Shown here one piece after another: positions 47,005 through 56,764 of a DNA stretch of 64,000 nucleotides; the first letter of the stretch is position 1; each line of letters opens with the position of its first letter. The position numbers and the translations under genes were made by a program. Location: assembly GCA_902786205.1 (NCBI GenBank), contig CADABQ010000003.1, forward strand, positions 1 through 64,000. Reading direction: 5' to 3'. The notes beneath the pieces are model-generated. The model searched no databases. It had not been told where the DNA came from and worked only from the letters and a program-made list of their open reading frames with translations. Source of the stretch: an uncultured Lachnospiraceae bacterium. GTDB lineage: Bacteria; Bacillota; Clostridia; Lachnospirales; Lachnospiraceae.

Positions 47005-47997
47005 CTATTCACCTCGTAATTCTTTAAAACGATTTATCTTCATTTCTTCCCGATAATCTTCGAACAGCCGTTGACATGTATACTTTGGCTCGTACCCAAG
47101 TTCTAATTTAGCGTTTTCAATATCCATCAAACATCCTCCGCCAATAGGCTTTTCTGGACGATAAATAATTTTTGATTGCTTATTTCCACTCGAAAACACA
47201 TTAATAATTGTTTCTATCTGCTCTTGCATTGTAACAGGAATTCCGGTACCCACATTATAAAAGCCCTCTTCTCGTTCAACCTCTATCGCCTTACAAAACA
47301 TTTGTGCGCAATCATAAACATGAACCATATCCTTTGCATAATTAGGATTTCCCCATAATTCAATTGCCTCTCCATTCTTCGCCTGATTTATCATACGATA
47401 TAATGGTCTCAATGTTTTTACTCCGTTTGGAAAATAATATTGATATGGACTGTAACTATAAATAGTTGGAAAACGAAAAATAAATTTTTTCAGTCCATAC
47501 TCCTGGTAATAATGCTCCATCATTTCTATCGCTGTATTTTTAGCTATAACATACATTGCATGATCACCTGTATAACTAAAATTATAATTCTTATCTGGTG
47601 TTAATATTTTACCTTGTTTTGCATCTTCCCATTTATCGTAAGCTGATGTAGAAAATAATATTCTATCCACCTTCACTTTTCGGCAGTATTCTAACACGTT
47701 ATATGCACCAATAATATTTGACTGAACATATTTTTCAGCCTGATACCCAGACATATATGCTGGGATATCAGCAGCTAAGTAAATAACAGCATGTACATTT
47801 TTCTGTGGTAATACGACAAAGTCCTCTTTTTTACTAATATCAACAGAATAATATGGCATCCCCTGTTTTTCAAAAAAATCCGTTTTTCTTCTTCCCGATG
47901 CTATTATTTCATATTTACCATCAAAATACTCTCTTGCATATTTATGTACATAAGAGCCTACATTTCCAGTTGCACCAAAAACTATTATTTTTTTCAT
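47005..47997 (-). CDS. NAD-dependent epimerase/dehydratase
   Basis: 330 residues of the extended SDR family. The Rossmann motif is 'FGATGNVGSYV'; the active-site pair is 'YVIAK' (YxxxK), with 'FSTSAYDKW' before it. It probably acts on a nucleotide sugar in the glycan cluster, for example a 4-epimerase or 4-keto-reductase. Substrate not assignable. The ATG at 47997 has AAAGGGCGAG. Confidence 0.85.
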   Translation of the reverse strand: MKKIIVFGATGNVGSYVHKYAREYFDGKYEIIASGRRKTDFFEKQGMPYYSVDISKKEDFVVLPQKNVHAVIYLAADIPAYMSGYQAEKYVQSNIIGAYNVLEYCRKVKVDRILFSTSAYDKWEDAKQGKILTPDKNYNFSYTGDHAMYVIAKNTAIEMMEHYYQEYGLKKFIFRFPTIYSYSPYQYYFPNGVKTLRPLYRMINQAKNGEAIELWGNPNYAKDMVHVYDCAQMFCKAIEVEREEGFYNVGTGIPVTMQEQIETIINVFSSGNKQSKIIYRPEKPIGGGCLMDIENAKLELGYEPKYTCQRLFEDYREEMKINRFKELRGE

Positions 47998-48196
47998 CTA
48001 TCTCGCCCTTTCTAAAATTAATAATTTCATCTCAACATGTATTTTTCTGTCCAATCCGTTTCGCTGCTTGCTCCTATAAAAGCAATACTGCATACCTTAC
48101 AAAGTACGTAACTTGAACATCATATCTCGTGCAAGAGTAACCATAGCCTAAAGGCAGTGGTTTTTCTTGTCCTTTTATAAATTACTGTTTGTTAAT
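47998..48196. other. 199-bp gap in the glycan cluster
   Basis: No supported gene. An imperfect hairpin (CCATAGCC/GGCAGTGG) lies at about 48145-48166, with a T5 run on the plus strand, which has no gene here to terminate. It could be a decayed insertion remnant. Confidence 0.3.
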
Positions 48197-49156
48197 TTAG
48201 CTATTGCAGGCATATTTTTTCACTAGGCTTCCAATATACTTCATTTCCTCTAATCCATACCGTTGATCAATTGGGAGTGGCAGTATATTATTTGCCATAT
48301 CATACTCCAATTCATTTTGCTTACATAATTGAAATACATCTGGCCATAAAGTAGGTATATAAACTTTTAATTTCTGCAATTTTTTCCGTACAATATCACC
48401 ATTATCTATATACAATGGATACATAAATGCTCCTTCTGGAATATTCAACTTTAACTTATTAATATTTTTTAACATCTTATGTAGCGTTATAAAATTTTCC
48501 GTTCGCCGCTTTTTTATATACTTATAATCAATTCCTCTAAGAATGTTCTCTGTCATTTTGGACATTATTTTAATTTCTTCGTTTTCAAAATAATCATTAT
48601 TTTTGACATATTCATCATAAAATTCAGATGCTGTTTCTTCATATCTTCCCATTAAAAACCGCATCCTATCGTACGATTTATCCTGTTTTTTTATTTCAAA
48701 TACCTCTGCATTAGTATACAAATATGCTCCATCTGCCACTCCAAAAAACTTGCGGCACGTATATAATGTATCAATATTCTTAATTGGTTTCTGAAAAAAT
48801 GCCTGTGCTTGATCCACTATTACTCTACCTTCAAAAGAAAGATACAAATCATAAATATTTTCTTCACTTAACTGCCCATAATAGTTAACTATATAAATCC
48901 ATTCCTCTTCACCTAATAGAATATCCAAAGGCATAAAATTACTATCGATATGATAATAACGGATTTTTACATTATACTTCTTACATATAATACTCACTGA
49001 ATTACACAAAAAATATGGCAACGCAATTTTTGTTATTTTTCTAACTTGCAAAAGATAGGCCAAACAATTTCTACCACAATTTAATTTAATTGCATTTTCG
49101 TGGTATTCCTTGCCTCTAAAATTCTCAAATTCTATATATCCACCAATTTCTTTCAT
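48197..49156 (-). CDS. DegT-like PLP aminotransferase, short divergent form
   Basis: 319 residues, shorter than the usual 370-400 of DegT/DnrJ/EryC1/StrS enzymes. 'VIVDQAQAFF' aligns with the cofactor aspartate segment, and 'YTCRKFFGVADGAYLY' with the PLP-lysine loop, so the active-site lysine seems retained. The usual Ser before the lysine is not seen. It probably aminates a keto sugar or acts on a sugar-linked substituent. The ATG at 49156 has AAGGA. Its partner is probably the adjacent WbqC gene. Confidence 0.7.
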   Translation of the reverse strand: MKEIGGYIEFENFRGKEYHENAIKLNCGRNCLAYLLQVRKITKIALPYFLCNSVSIICKKYNVKIRYYHIDSNFMPLDILLGEEEWIYIVNYYGQLSEENIYDLYLSFEGRVIVDQAQAFFQKPIKNIDTLYTCRKFFGVADGAYLYTNAEVFEIKKQDKSYDRMRFLMGRYEETASEFYDEYVKNNDYFENEEIKIMSKMTENILRGIDYKYIKKRRTENFITLHKMLKNINKLKLNIPEGAFMYPLYIDNGDIVRKKLQKLKVYIPTLWPDVFQLCKQNELEYDMANNILPLPIDQRYGLEEMKYIGSLVKKYACNS

Positions 49157-49224
49157 ATCTGTGCTTCCTTACATTGCAAAAACTTTTCCACTTTGTTCTT
49201 CAATATCCCATATATCATCAATTT

Positions 49225-49929
49225 TCATTTCTCTATCAAACTATACTTATTCAGCATTTCCTTTATCTTTTCTTTTGAATTAAACATCATGACATCTATC
49301 ATCGATAAATTAGGCTGAAATACATTTCCAAACTGTTCATAATTTATAGCATTTGTTTTTAAAAATTTCAATTTGATATTATGTTTTTCAAAATCCTCAT
49401 AAGAGTATAGTTCCTGTCCACCTATTGCATTATAATATTCAGCCGCATTTAATTCTTCACAAATTGCCAAAACTTTTTCTTGTCCTTTCAATTCACAATC
49501 CTTATTCAAATCAGAAGACAATATAAGTTCTGTATTAATATCTAAGTAATTACATATCTTTTTAAAAGATTCAAAGATAAACAAGGCAAGATTATCCTGT
49601 TGACAACTTAAGATTTCGCTCATCAACGAATAAACACGTTCATAATATGGTGCCTTCTGATAAGCCCCCTCCAAAATCCTTAGATTTTTTGCAACCAGAA
49701 CTTGTGTATTATTTACTTTTATTTCATTTATCAACTTATTTGAACTGGCTCCAAGCATCGGTACATTAAAATACTTTGGTTCACCATTAACCAAAATTCT
49801 ATTTCGATTAATCCACCCCCCTTTAATGAAATTTACATCATCATAGACCACATACTGATCTACAGCATTCATTAGCTGCCAATATCCAATATATGGCATA
49901 AAATATGGTTGCATGATTCCCAACTTCAT
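49225..49929 (-). CDS. WbqC family protein
   Basis: 234 residues. The opening 'GIMQPYFMPYIGYWQLM', then 'DDVNFIKGGWINRNRI', is the WbqC signature. Family members occur in O-antigen and capsule clusters, where they are linked to amide or peptide-like decoration of amino sugars; the reaction is not established to my knowledge. The ATG at 49929 has TGGAGAACG. It sits between two aminotransferases, which fits amino-sugar modification. Confidence 0.88.
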   Translation of the reverse strand: MKLGIMQPYFMPYIGYWQLMNAVDQYVVYDDVNFIKGGWINRNRILVNGEPKYFNVPMLGASSNKLINEIKVNNTQVLVAKNLRILEGAYQKAPYYERVYSLMSEILSCQQDNLALFIFESFKKICNYLDINTELILSSDLNKDCELKGQEKVLAICEELNAAEYYNAIGGQELYSYEDFEKHNIKLKFLKTNAINYEQFGNVFQPNLSMIDVMMFNSKEKIKEMLNKYSLIEK

Positions 49930-49989
49930 AAATCGTTCTCCAATCTAATCTAACATTTATTATCAATTAATACTTTTATAAAAACATTG

Positions 49990-51096
49990 TTATTCCATAT
50001 CTACTATCAAATCACAAATCCGATCCACATCTTCCAAACTCAAATCTGCATATAAAGGCAACGTCAGAACTCTCTTAGATACATGTAATGCCACAGGTGT
50101 TTCATTTACATCAAACTTCCCATGAAAGCAATCAAACGTATTCGTTAAAGGATAGAAATATTTTCTTGAAAAAACTCCATGTTCGGCAAGTTTGTCTGCC
50201 ACTTCATTTCTAGTATAACCAAATACTTTTTCATCGAAAATCACTGGAAAATATGCATAATTAGATTTGACATTCTCTTGTATTGGATTCAACTGAAGTC
50301 CTTCCACATCATCTAATCTTTTTCTATACTGCTCTACAACGTGTTTTCGTTTTGCAATCTCCTCATCCACATGTCGAAGATTACACAATCCCATTGCTGC
50401 CGAAAATTCGTTCATCTTTGCATTAGCACCAACACTTTCCACCATTTCAGGTCCACGAATCCCGAAATTTTTTAAATTATAAAGACGTTCCCCAAGTTCC
50501 TTGTCTTTATAGCAAACCGCTCCACCTTCAATTGTGTTAAAAACCTTTGTAGCATGAAAGCTAAAACAAGAAGCGTCTCCAAAAGAACCAATTCCCTTTC
50601 CCTTATATGTTTCTCCAAATGTGTGAGCTGCATCATAAACAACACGTAAATCATACTTATGCGCAATACGTTCTATTTCTTCTATATTACATACATTTCC
50701 ATATACATGAACAGGAACGATAGCACAAGTTCGATCTGTAATTAAGGCTTCTAACTTTGTCACATCCATCGTAAAATCCACAGGATCAATATCGCAAAAT
50801 ACTGGTGTTAATCCATTTCTTACAATAGCATGTGTTGTAGATGCAAATGTAAATGGTGTAGTAATCACCTCTCCAGACAACTTTAACGCCTGTAATGTTA
50901 ACTCCAATGCCATGTGACCATTTGTTAACAAGTCAACATTTTCCACACTGAGATATTCCGTTAATTGTTTTTGCAATTCTTTATGCTTAACACCCATATT
51001 TGTAATCCAATGCGTCTCCCATAATTCTTTAATTTCCTCCATATATTCCTGCATGTCAGGCATGGAGGAGCGGGTAACTAAAATTTTTTTTTTCAT
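49990..51096 (-). CDS. DegT/DnrJ/EryC1/StrS aminotransferase, VioA-like
   Basis: 368 residues from the ATG at 51096, with GAGGGAGTG; a TTG nine codons upstream lacks a site. 'VVYDAAHTFG' binds the cofactor and 'SFHATKVFNTIEGGAV' contains the PLP lysine. The N-terminus ('ETHWITNMGVKHKELQ', 'GEVITTPFTFASTTHAI') resembles VioA, which aminates dTDP-4-keto-6-deoxyglucose at C4. RmlA and RmlB in this window could provide that substrate. The exact sugar is inference. Confidence 0.88.
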   Translation of the reverse strand: MKKKILVTRSSMPDMQEYMEEIKELWETHWITNMGVKHKELQKQLTEYLSVENVDLLTNGHMALELTLQALKLSGEVITTPFTFASTTHAIVRNGLTPVFCDIDPVDFTMDVTKLEALITDRTCAIVPVHVYGNVCNIEEIERIAHKYDLRVVYDAAHTFGETYKGKGIGSFGDASCFSFHATKVFNTIEGGAVCYKDKELGERLYNLKNFGIRGPEMVESVGANAKMNEFSAAMGLCNLRHVDEEIAKRKHVVEQYRKRLDDVEGLQLNPIQENVKSNYAYFPVIFDEKVFGYTRNEVADKLAEHGVFSRKYFYPLTNTFDCFHGKFDVNETPVALHVSKRVLTLPLYADLSLEDVDRICDLIVDME

Positions 51097-51147
51097 TCTT
51101 TCACTCCCTCTTTTGTCAATCAAAACTATTTGCTTTTTCCAAAATAC

Positions 51148-52149
51148 CTATTTATTTAAAAGCGAAAATATTTTCCTTTTCATTCTTATAATATTTTTTC
51201 CAATACCCGGAGCATACTTCATGATGTAACATTGCATAATTTCTATTTTATTCAAATACTCAAAATACTCTTTATTCTGAATAATTTTACTATATTGTTC
51301 CGTAGAAAATAAATACAAGCATTTGAACTTCATTACATATTTTTCTATGTACACATGATATTTCTGTTCTGTATACTGATCGTATGCTTTCAAAGATTCA
51401 ATTTGGCCATTCAAATATTCTCCTTGCTTTTTGGAATTCACTCCATTTGTTTTTGTAACACTAGAAGTGGAGGCCATTCTATAATTCGACATATCTCTAT
51501 CTATATAATATATGTTTCCTTTTGTTATGGCAAATAGCATAAATGGTAAATCCCCAACTGTAGATTTCATAACAAACTCAGGAATTTCCTCACATAATTG
51601 TTGTATAACAGTATTTCTAAAAAAGAAACTAGAGGTTTGAAATATCCAACCTGTATCTACTAATTCATTTTTTATAAACACATCATTTTCTATTATTCCC
51701 TCTTGATACTTCAATGGCGGAAATTTTTCATTTGTACAAGTTCCATCTTCATTCATCTTAATAACATTATGAACACAAACGGAACATTCTATATGCTTCT
51801 CCATACTATCATATTGCATCTGTAGTTTTTGGTTATCCGTCCAATAATCATCTCCCTCACAAAAAGCAATATACTTTCCTTTTGCTCTAGGAAATTGATA
51901 CTGTATACTTATTTTTTTCCCCTTTGAATACTGATTTTCCTTCTGATATATTGGTTTTATTATATCGGGGTATTTTTCTTCATACTCTTTTATAATCTCT
52001 GGAGATTTATCGGTTGATGCATCATCGTGAACAAGAATTTCAAATTTGAAATTCGTTTTTTGATTCAAAAAACCATCTAAACATTTTCTTAAATATTTTT
52101 CATGATTAAAAACTAGGCAGCAGATTGAAACTTTAATATCTTCATTCAC
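51148..52149 (-). CDS. Family 2 glycosyltransferase
   Basis: About 333 residues. An ATG at 52164 opens the frame, but its first bases (ATGGAGGG) form a Shine-Dalgarno site eight bases before the GTG at 52149, which is the likelier start. GT-A fold: 'VSICCLVFNHEKYLRKCL', 'ILVHDDASTD', and 'FCEGDDYWTD' as the DxD-type metal site. It adds one sugar to the lipid-linked repeat unit. Donor unknown. Confidence 0.88.
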   Translation of the reverse strand: MNEDIKVSICCLVFNHEKYLRKCLDGFLNQKTNFKFEILVHDDASTDKSPEIIKEYEEKYPDIIKPIYQKENQYSKGKKISIQYQFPRAKGKYIAFCEGDDYWTDNQKLQMQYDSMEKHIECSVCVHNVIKMNEDGTCTNEKFPPLKYQEGIIENDVFIKNELVDTGWIFQTSSFFFRNTVIQQLCEEIPEFVMKSTVGDLPFMLFAITKGNIYYIDRDMSNYRMASTSSVTKTNGVNSKKQGEYLNGQIESLKAYDQYTEQKYHVYIEKYVMKFKCLYLFSTEQYSKIIQNKEYFEYLNKIEIMQCYIMKYAPGIGKNIIRMKRKIFSLLNK

Positions 52150-52196
52150 ATTTCCACCCTCCATTTCTTACATTTTTTTACAATATATCAATACAC

Positions 52197-52961
52197 TCAC
52201 TTTACAGTCCGCAATAGTTTTATACAAAAATTAACTTTCCGGCGTAATCCCGTTAAGCAATATTGTACCAAAGATAGTTTTTCCTCTGTGTTAGCAATTC
52301 CCAATTCACACACTTTAAAATTATTGTGTTTTACATATACAGTCAAAAGACGCTCAGACAAAAAGCCAAATATTCTTTTCTGGTATGCATTATAAGAAGA
52401 TACATCTACTTTTTTTTCTAAATCACCTAATATTCCAAATAGCCACTGACAATAATCATCCAATATCTTTTTTCTTGTAATCATCATATTCGAAAAATAT
52501 ACAAAATTTTGATTCATAACTTGATCATAGTCCTCAATATATTCTGGACATCTGGAATGAATGATTTCTCGCACTAAAATTAAATCTTTTTCAAAACCAG
52601 ATTTTTCACAGTACTGTTCCTTCACTGTCGATTTCAAGTTACAGTGAAATGGCAAAATCATATCATAATGATTAAGAAATCTTTTTGCGTGTTCAAAGGA
52701 CAATATCTTTTTTTTATTAAATGATTCAAAGAAAAATCTTCTATAATGAACCAGCCCGATATATTCATCAAAAATATTTTTCCATATCCAATATAAACCA
52801 GTAAGTTCACAATAATTTTTATTTTTCTCAGAAATGTTATCGCCCGTATCATCATAACAATCACCAAAAATATGTCCTTTATTTGCACCAACTAGTAAAA
52901 ATTTATAATCTTTTCCCTTTGGTAATTCCACTTTCTTATGCGTAATAATATAAATTGACAT
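52197..52961 (-). CDS. DUF4422 glycosyltransferase
   Basis: 254 residues. 'VGANKGHIFGDCYDDTGDNIS', 'NKNYCELTGLYWIWKN' and 'IGLVHYRRFF' are the DUF4422 signatures. Members are found in capsule and exopolysaccharide clusters and are thought to be glycosyltransferases, often for galactofuranose or similar residues. The ATG at 52961 lies almost on the stop of the preceding GT4 gene (4-base gap) with AGGAG inside it. Confidence 0.85.
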   Translation of the reverse strand: MSIYIITHKKVELPKGKDYKFLLVGANKGHIFGDCYDDTGDNISEKNKNYCELTGLYWIWKNIFDEYIGLVHYRRFFFESFNKKKILSFEHAKRFLNHYDMILPFHCNLKSTVKEQYCEKSGFEKDLILVREIIHSRCPEYIEDYDQVMNQNFVYFSNMMITRKKILDDYCQWLFGILGDLEKKVDVSSYNAYQKRIFGFLSERLLTVYVKHNNFKVCELGIANTEEKLSLVQYCLTGLRRKVNFCIKLLRTVK

Positions 52962-52964
52962 ATT

Positions 52965-54077
52965 TCAATCTCCTATTCCTTTGCTATACAATTGTTCCAG
53001 CTTTCGTGTTTCAGTTATAATATCATATCTACTTTTTTTGACACAATCACTTTGGTCCCGTCTGCAAAAAGTCTTCTTATACTTTTGAATAGTATTTACC
53101 CACTCTACTATTGGCGCATTCAGTGAAATTCTTGTAACGTTATCCGTAACGATTGCATTCATCGGTATTGTATCAGAAAAAATACATGGTAATCCAGCTG
53201 CTTGCGCCTCAATTCCTACAATACCAAGCCCCTCATATAACGAAGGAAATAAAAATAAATCGAATAGATTCATAATGTCTGGTATATCTTTACGTAATCC
53301 CATAAATATAACTTTATCCTGTAAATGATTTTGTGCCACCTTTTTACGAATTTTCTCTTCTAATGAACCTTTTCCAACTAAAATCAAAACTGTATCATCA
53401 TCCATCTGTTCTAATTTTTGAAAAATATTAATGAGAAAATCGTGATTTTTAGCTGTTGCAAAACGCCCAACATGTCCAATTACATATTTATTTTGCAAAT
53501 TATACTTTTTTTTCAGGTCTGCATGTCTTTTTTCTGTATATTGATATAATCCACAATCAATTGCATTGAAAAGTACATCAAAGCAATCTGAAGAAACCAC
53601 ATTCTTACCAAATCCTGCAATACCTGCTTCTGTGGAACATGCTAAAAAATAATCTGCAACGTAGCGTATTCTATAGGTCAAAACATGAAACATCATACGG
53701 ATAAGCCAATTTGATGAATCCGTACTATGACAATGTGCAATTGTATAACTTCTATGTTTCTTTGCTTCGGATAAATAGATTGCCGCACTACTTCGGATAT
53801 GTCCGTGTACAATAGGCCAATAATTTTCTTTAAAAAATTGTTTGATATGTTTTCTAAAAGAAACATAATTATAAATTAAAAATACTGGAAGTCTATAAAT
53901 TCTTCCGCCCAATTTTTCAATTTCATCGTCATAATCGCCACGTTCCTCATGAAAAACAAGGAAATCGAATTGGAACTTTTCACGATCTAATTTTCGATAA
54001 AAATTCATAATCATGGTTTCTGCTCCACCACGATCCATTTTTCCAATAACATGCAATATTCTAATGGGTTCTTTCAT
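52965..54077 (-). CDS. Family 4 glycosyltransferase (EpsF-like)
   Basis: 370 residues, GT-B fold. 'LHVIGKMDRGGAETMIMNFY' is the acceptor-side N-terminal motif; 'GHVGRFATAKNH' and 'FDLFLFPSLYEGLGIVGIEA' form the donor-binding half, with the E-x7-E glutamates. It transfers a nucleotide-sugar donor with retention. It overlaps the upstream GT4 gene by 4 bp (ATGA). Closest in style to EpsF-type enzymes of exopolysaccharide clusters. Confidence 0.92.
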   Translation of the reverse strand: MKEPIRILHVIGKMDRGGAETMIMNFYRKLDREKFQFDFLVFHEERGDYDDEIEKLGGRIYRLPVFLIYNYVSFRKHIKQFFKENYWPIVHGHIRSSAAIYLSEAKKHRSYTIAHCHSTDSSNWLIRMMFHVLTYRIRYVADYFLACSTEAGIAGFGKNVVSSDCFDVLFNAIDCGLYQYTEKRHADLKKKYNLQNKYVIGHVGRFATAKNHDFLINIFQKLEQMDDDTVLILVGKGSLEEKIRKKVAQNHLQDKVIFMGLRKDIPDIMNLFDLFLFPSLYEGLGIVGIEAQAAGLPCIFSDTIPMNAIVTDNVTRISLNAPIVEWVNTIQKYKKTFCRRDQSDCVKKSRYDIITETRKLEQLYSKGIGD

Positions 54078-55189
54078 TTCTTCACCCCTATTTTTTCATC
54101 TTCGCAAAAAGTGATAAAATCATCCACACTTTTTTTAATATCAAATCCAGCTTCCTCAATAATTTTCTTTTTATTCTTACGATGAAAATTATTATTATCT
54201 TTTAAAATGTACTCTGCCCACGCACTTGCAGACAAATCAAGTGATAAAAATTTTACGTCGTTTGAAAAAGCGGCTTCTTTCGAAATGGTATCTGCAAAAT
54301 AGCAAGGTAAGCCTGCCGCTTGTGCCTCCACACCGACCATCGGTAATCCCTCATATAAAGAAGGCAATAAAAAGACATCAAGCATTTGGTAAATATTCTT
54401 TATATTATTTGTGCTGTTCAAAAACAACACATTTTTATCTAATCGCAATGAATAAACCTTACTTTTTATCTTCGAAAGCAACTCTCCTGTACCTACCAAA
54501 ACCAAAAATACATTATGATTTTTTTTATAAATCTCATAAAAAATATCGATTAAAAAAATATGATTCTTTTGTACCGAAAATCTTCCTATATTTCCAAAAA
54601 CAATAACATCTTTCACGCCATACAGAGTCCTATATTTATTTCTAACCGTTTCATCATACACAAATAAATCCGTATTAATTGCATTTTTCAAAACACAATG
54701 CTTTTTTTTCAACAAATCCGTTTCTAAAAACATAAATTTTTCAGCCACTTTAGAACACGAAATATAATGCGTCGCTACTTCTTTCAAAGTATATTTGTGT
54801 AAAAAATGTAATGGATATAATATCTTTCTTCCCATATATTTTGAATTGTGTGCATGAACAATTCGAATTGGAACCTTATATTGTTTTGCTAATTGAAGTA
54901 ATGTAATATCAATCAATGTATTTACATGATACCATACGATATCATAAGAATTTTCCAACAGAATTTTTTTTAACCTTCTTACATATTCTTTGGGATTTCT
55001 AAGCACATAAGGTACAACAAATATTTTGCTCTCTTTTTCTATCTGTGCTGTCAAAAAGTCAGGTATTTCATCGATTACAATATAATCCAAACTACACCCT
55101 TTTTTGCAAAGTTCTTTACTATAGTTCAAAATCACACTTTCTACACCACCACGAACAGAGCTTATTCCAAACACAAGTATCCTCTTCAT
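54074..55189 (-). CDS. Family 4 glycosyltransferase
   Basis: 371 residues, GT-B. 'VFGISSVRGGVESVILNYSK' at the N-terminus; 'GNIGRFSVQKNHIF' and 'LDVFLLPSLYEGLPMVGVEA' in the donor domain. It resembles its neighbour at 52965 closely enough to suggest a tandem duplication with later divergence. ATG at 55189; the end overlaps the next gene by 4 bp, so translation is coupled. Confidence 0.92.
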   Translation of the reverse strand: MKRILVFGISSVRGGVESVILNYSKELCKKGCSLDYIVIDEIPDFLTAQIEKESKIFVVPYVLRNPKEYVRRLKKILLENSYDIVWYHVNTLIDITLLQLAKQYKVPIRIVHAHNSKYMGRKILYPLHFLHKYTLKEVATHYISCSKVAEKFMFLETDLLKKKHCVLKNAINTDLFVYDETVRNKYRTLYGVKDVIVFGNIGRFSVQKNHIFLIDIFYEIYKKNHNVFLVLVGTGELLSKIKSKVYSLRLDKNVLFLNSTNNIKNIYQMLDVFLLPSLYEGLPMVGVEAQAAGLPCYFADTISKEAAFSNDVKFLSLDLSASAWAEYILKDNNNFHRKNKKKIIEEAGFDIKKSVDDFITFCEDEKIGVKK

Positions 55190-55243
55190 TTCATTTTTCC
55201 TTTTCGCTTTCTATATTATAAAATTTAATATCTGTTAAAATTT

Positions 55244-56416
55244 TCAAAGTGTTTTGTTATTTTCTTCGAATACCTTGATAACATCTTCAACAGTATTTTC
55301 CCATGTAAAGTTCTGCTGAACTTTTAAATATGTGGCATCTACCGCTTTTTTTCTTCTCGTAACATCAGCAATACTTTCTTTTAAGGCATCCACAATGAAA
55401 TCTTCACTGTTTCTATCTATAATTTTCCCATAATCATCTGATGAAATTAACTCAACCGAACCGCCACGCTTCGTAGTAATAATATAGGCTTTACACGCAG
55501 CTGCTTCTAAAACAGCTGTCGAAAAACCTTCCGAAGCCGATGGCAAACAATAAATATCAGATGAAACTAATAATTCAATAATTTGCTGACTATTCAATTT
55601 GCCTAACAAAATAATTTTATCTTCCACATTATTTTTAATGTAATCTTCCAAAGGTCCCATTCCTGCAAGGCACAAGTATACATTGCCATACTCTTCTTGT
55701 ACTCGTTTTACTGCTGTTATAAGTGGTTTTATTCCTTTTTCTTCTATAAATCTACCAGTAAATGCTATTATTGTTGCTCCTATAGGAATATGATATCTTT
55801 GACAAAAAGCATCTCTGGAAACATTTTTTTTAAGTTTTTCAATCATAGTAAAATCTAATGCATTATATAAGGCACCTTTTCCCTCAATACCAAAATGCTG
55901 CAACCACTTGCAACAAGCCAATGACACCCCATAATATTGATTACAGTATTTTTTCACTCTTGATGTTAAAAAATGTTCCCATATTGCACCAACTTTATCA
56001 AAAATCGCATTATTCACAGACAAATGACTGGTCCCATGTTCAATTACAATCGATGGAATTCTTTTTTGCTGTGCGTATTTTACCGCAAATAAAGAATGTA
56101 AATAAAATCTCGTATTTACAATTATATAATCAATATTTCTCTCTTTGAATATAGCAAATAATTTTTGATATTCTTTTCCTTTTTTTGCAATTGGATATCT
56201 TCCACCGATAAAATTATAACAGGGAAAACGAAATATTTCTACTCCATCCTTTTTTTCATAAGATTTAGCATCTGCTGTATTAAGAGTTACAATTATTACT
56301 CTCTTATTTTTTTCTACAAGTTTCTTTGCTAAATTATACGTATAATTTTCTACCCCACCCATATGAGGAAGATATTGTGCCGAAAAAATACAATATACTT
56401 TATTCAATTTTCTCAT
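55244..56416 (-). CDS. Family 4 glycosyltransferase
   Basis: About 390 residues from the ATG at 56416, preceded by AGGAAG six bases upstream; ATGs at 56422 and 56434 are alternatives. It overlaps the end of the DUF2304 gene. 'AQYLPHMGGVENYTYNLAKKL' is the acceptor motif; 'TGRFIEEKGIKPLI' and 'SDIYCLPSASEGFSTAVLEA' the donor domain. GT-B fold; donor unknown. Confidence 0.9.
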   Translation of the reverse strand: MRKLNKVYCIFSAQYLPHMGGVENYTYNLAKKLVEKNKRVIIVTLNTADAKSYEKKDGVEIFRFPCYNFIGGRYPIAKKGKEYQKLFAIFKERNIDYIIVNTRFYLHSLFAVKYAQQKRIPSIVIEHGTSHLSVNNAIFDKVGAIWEHFLTSRVKKYCNQYYGVSLACCKWLQHFGIEGKGALYNALDFTMIEKLKKNVSRDAFCQRYHIPIGATIIAFTGRFIEEKGIKPLITAVKRVQEEYGNVYLCLAGMGPLEDYIKNNVEDKIILLGKLNSQQIIELLVSSDIYCLPSASEGFSTAVLEAAACKAYIITTKRGGSVELISSDDYGKIIDRNSEDFIVDALKESIADVTRRKKAVDATYLKVQQNFTWENTVEDVIKVFEENNKTL

Positions 56417-56762
56417 CCCCATCTTCCTGTTCATTCTTATATCTATATATTGCTATATTTTGCGTAAGGTTTTTAATTCTTTCCTGTAACTGTGAAACCT
56501 GTACTGTTAAAATGAACACTTTAAACAATAAGATAAAAATAAATACTAAGTAAACAAAATTAACTGGTGATTGTATTCCTAACAGTTTTGCACACCAAAA
56601 GGCAATTTGCGGAAATATACCAAGTGCCAATGTTCCTACTGCTATTGCCAACCAAAACAATGTATCTTCAATTCGCATCTGCGACTTACGAATCTTACGA
56701 ATAACAAATGCACAGGAAAACAACGCAATGACCAACAAAATAATTCGCAATCCTAATGTCAT
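56400..56762 (-). CDS. DUF2304 small membrane protein
   Basis: 120 residues with three hydrophobic helices and a charged C-terminus. The 'RKIRKSQMRIEDTLFWLAIAV' region is the DUF2304 hallmark. These proteins are regularly next to a DPM1-like GT2 gene, as here (2 bases apart), and probably assist it at the membrane. The ATG at 56762 has GAGAGGT. Confidence 0.88.
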   Translation of the reverse strand: MTLGLRIILLVIALFSCAFVIRKIRKSQMRIEDTLFWLAIAVGTLALGIFPQIAFWCAKLLGIQSPVNFVYLVFIFILLFKVFILTVQVSQLQERIKNLTQNIAIYRYKNEQEDGDEKIE

Positions 56763-56764
56763 AT

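Noticed and set aside
48140..48170. End of an IS200/IS605-type element
   Set aside because: A single imperfect hairpin without a transposase gene or second end is not enough.
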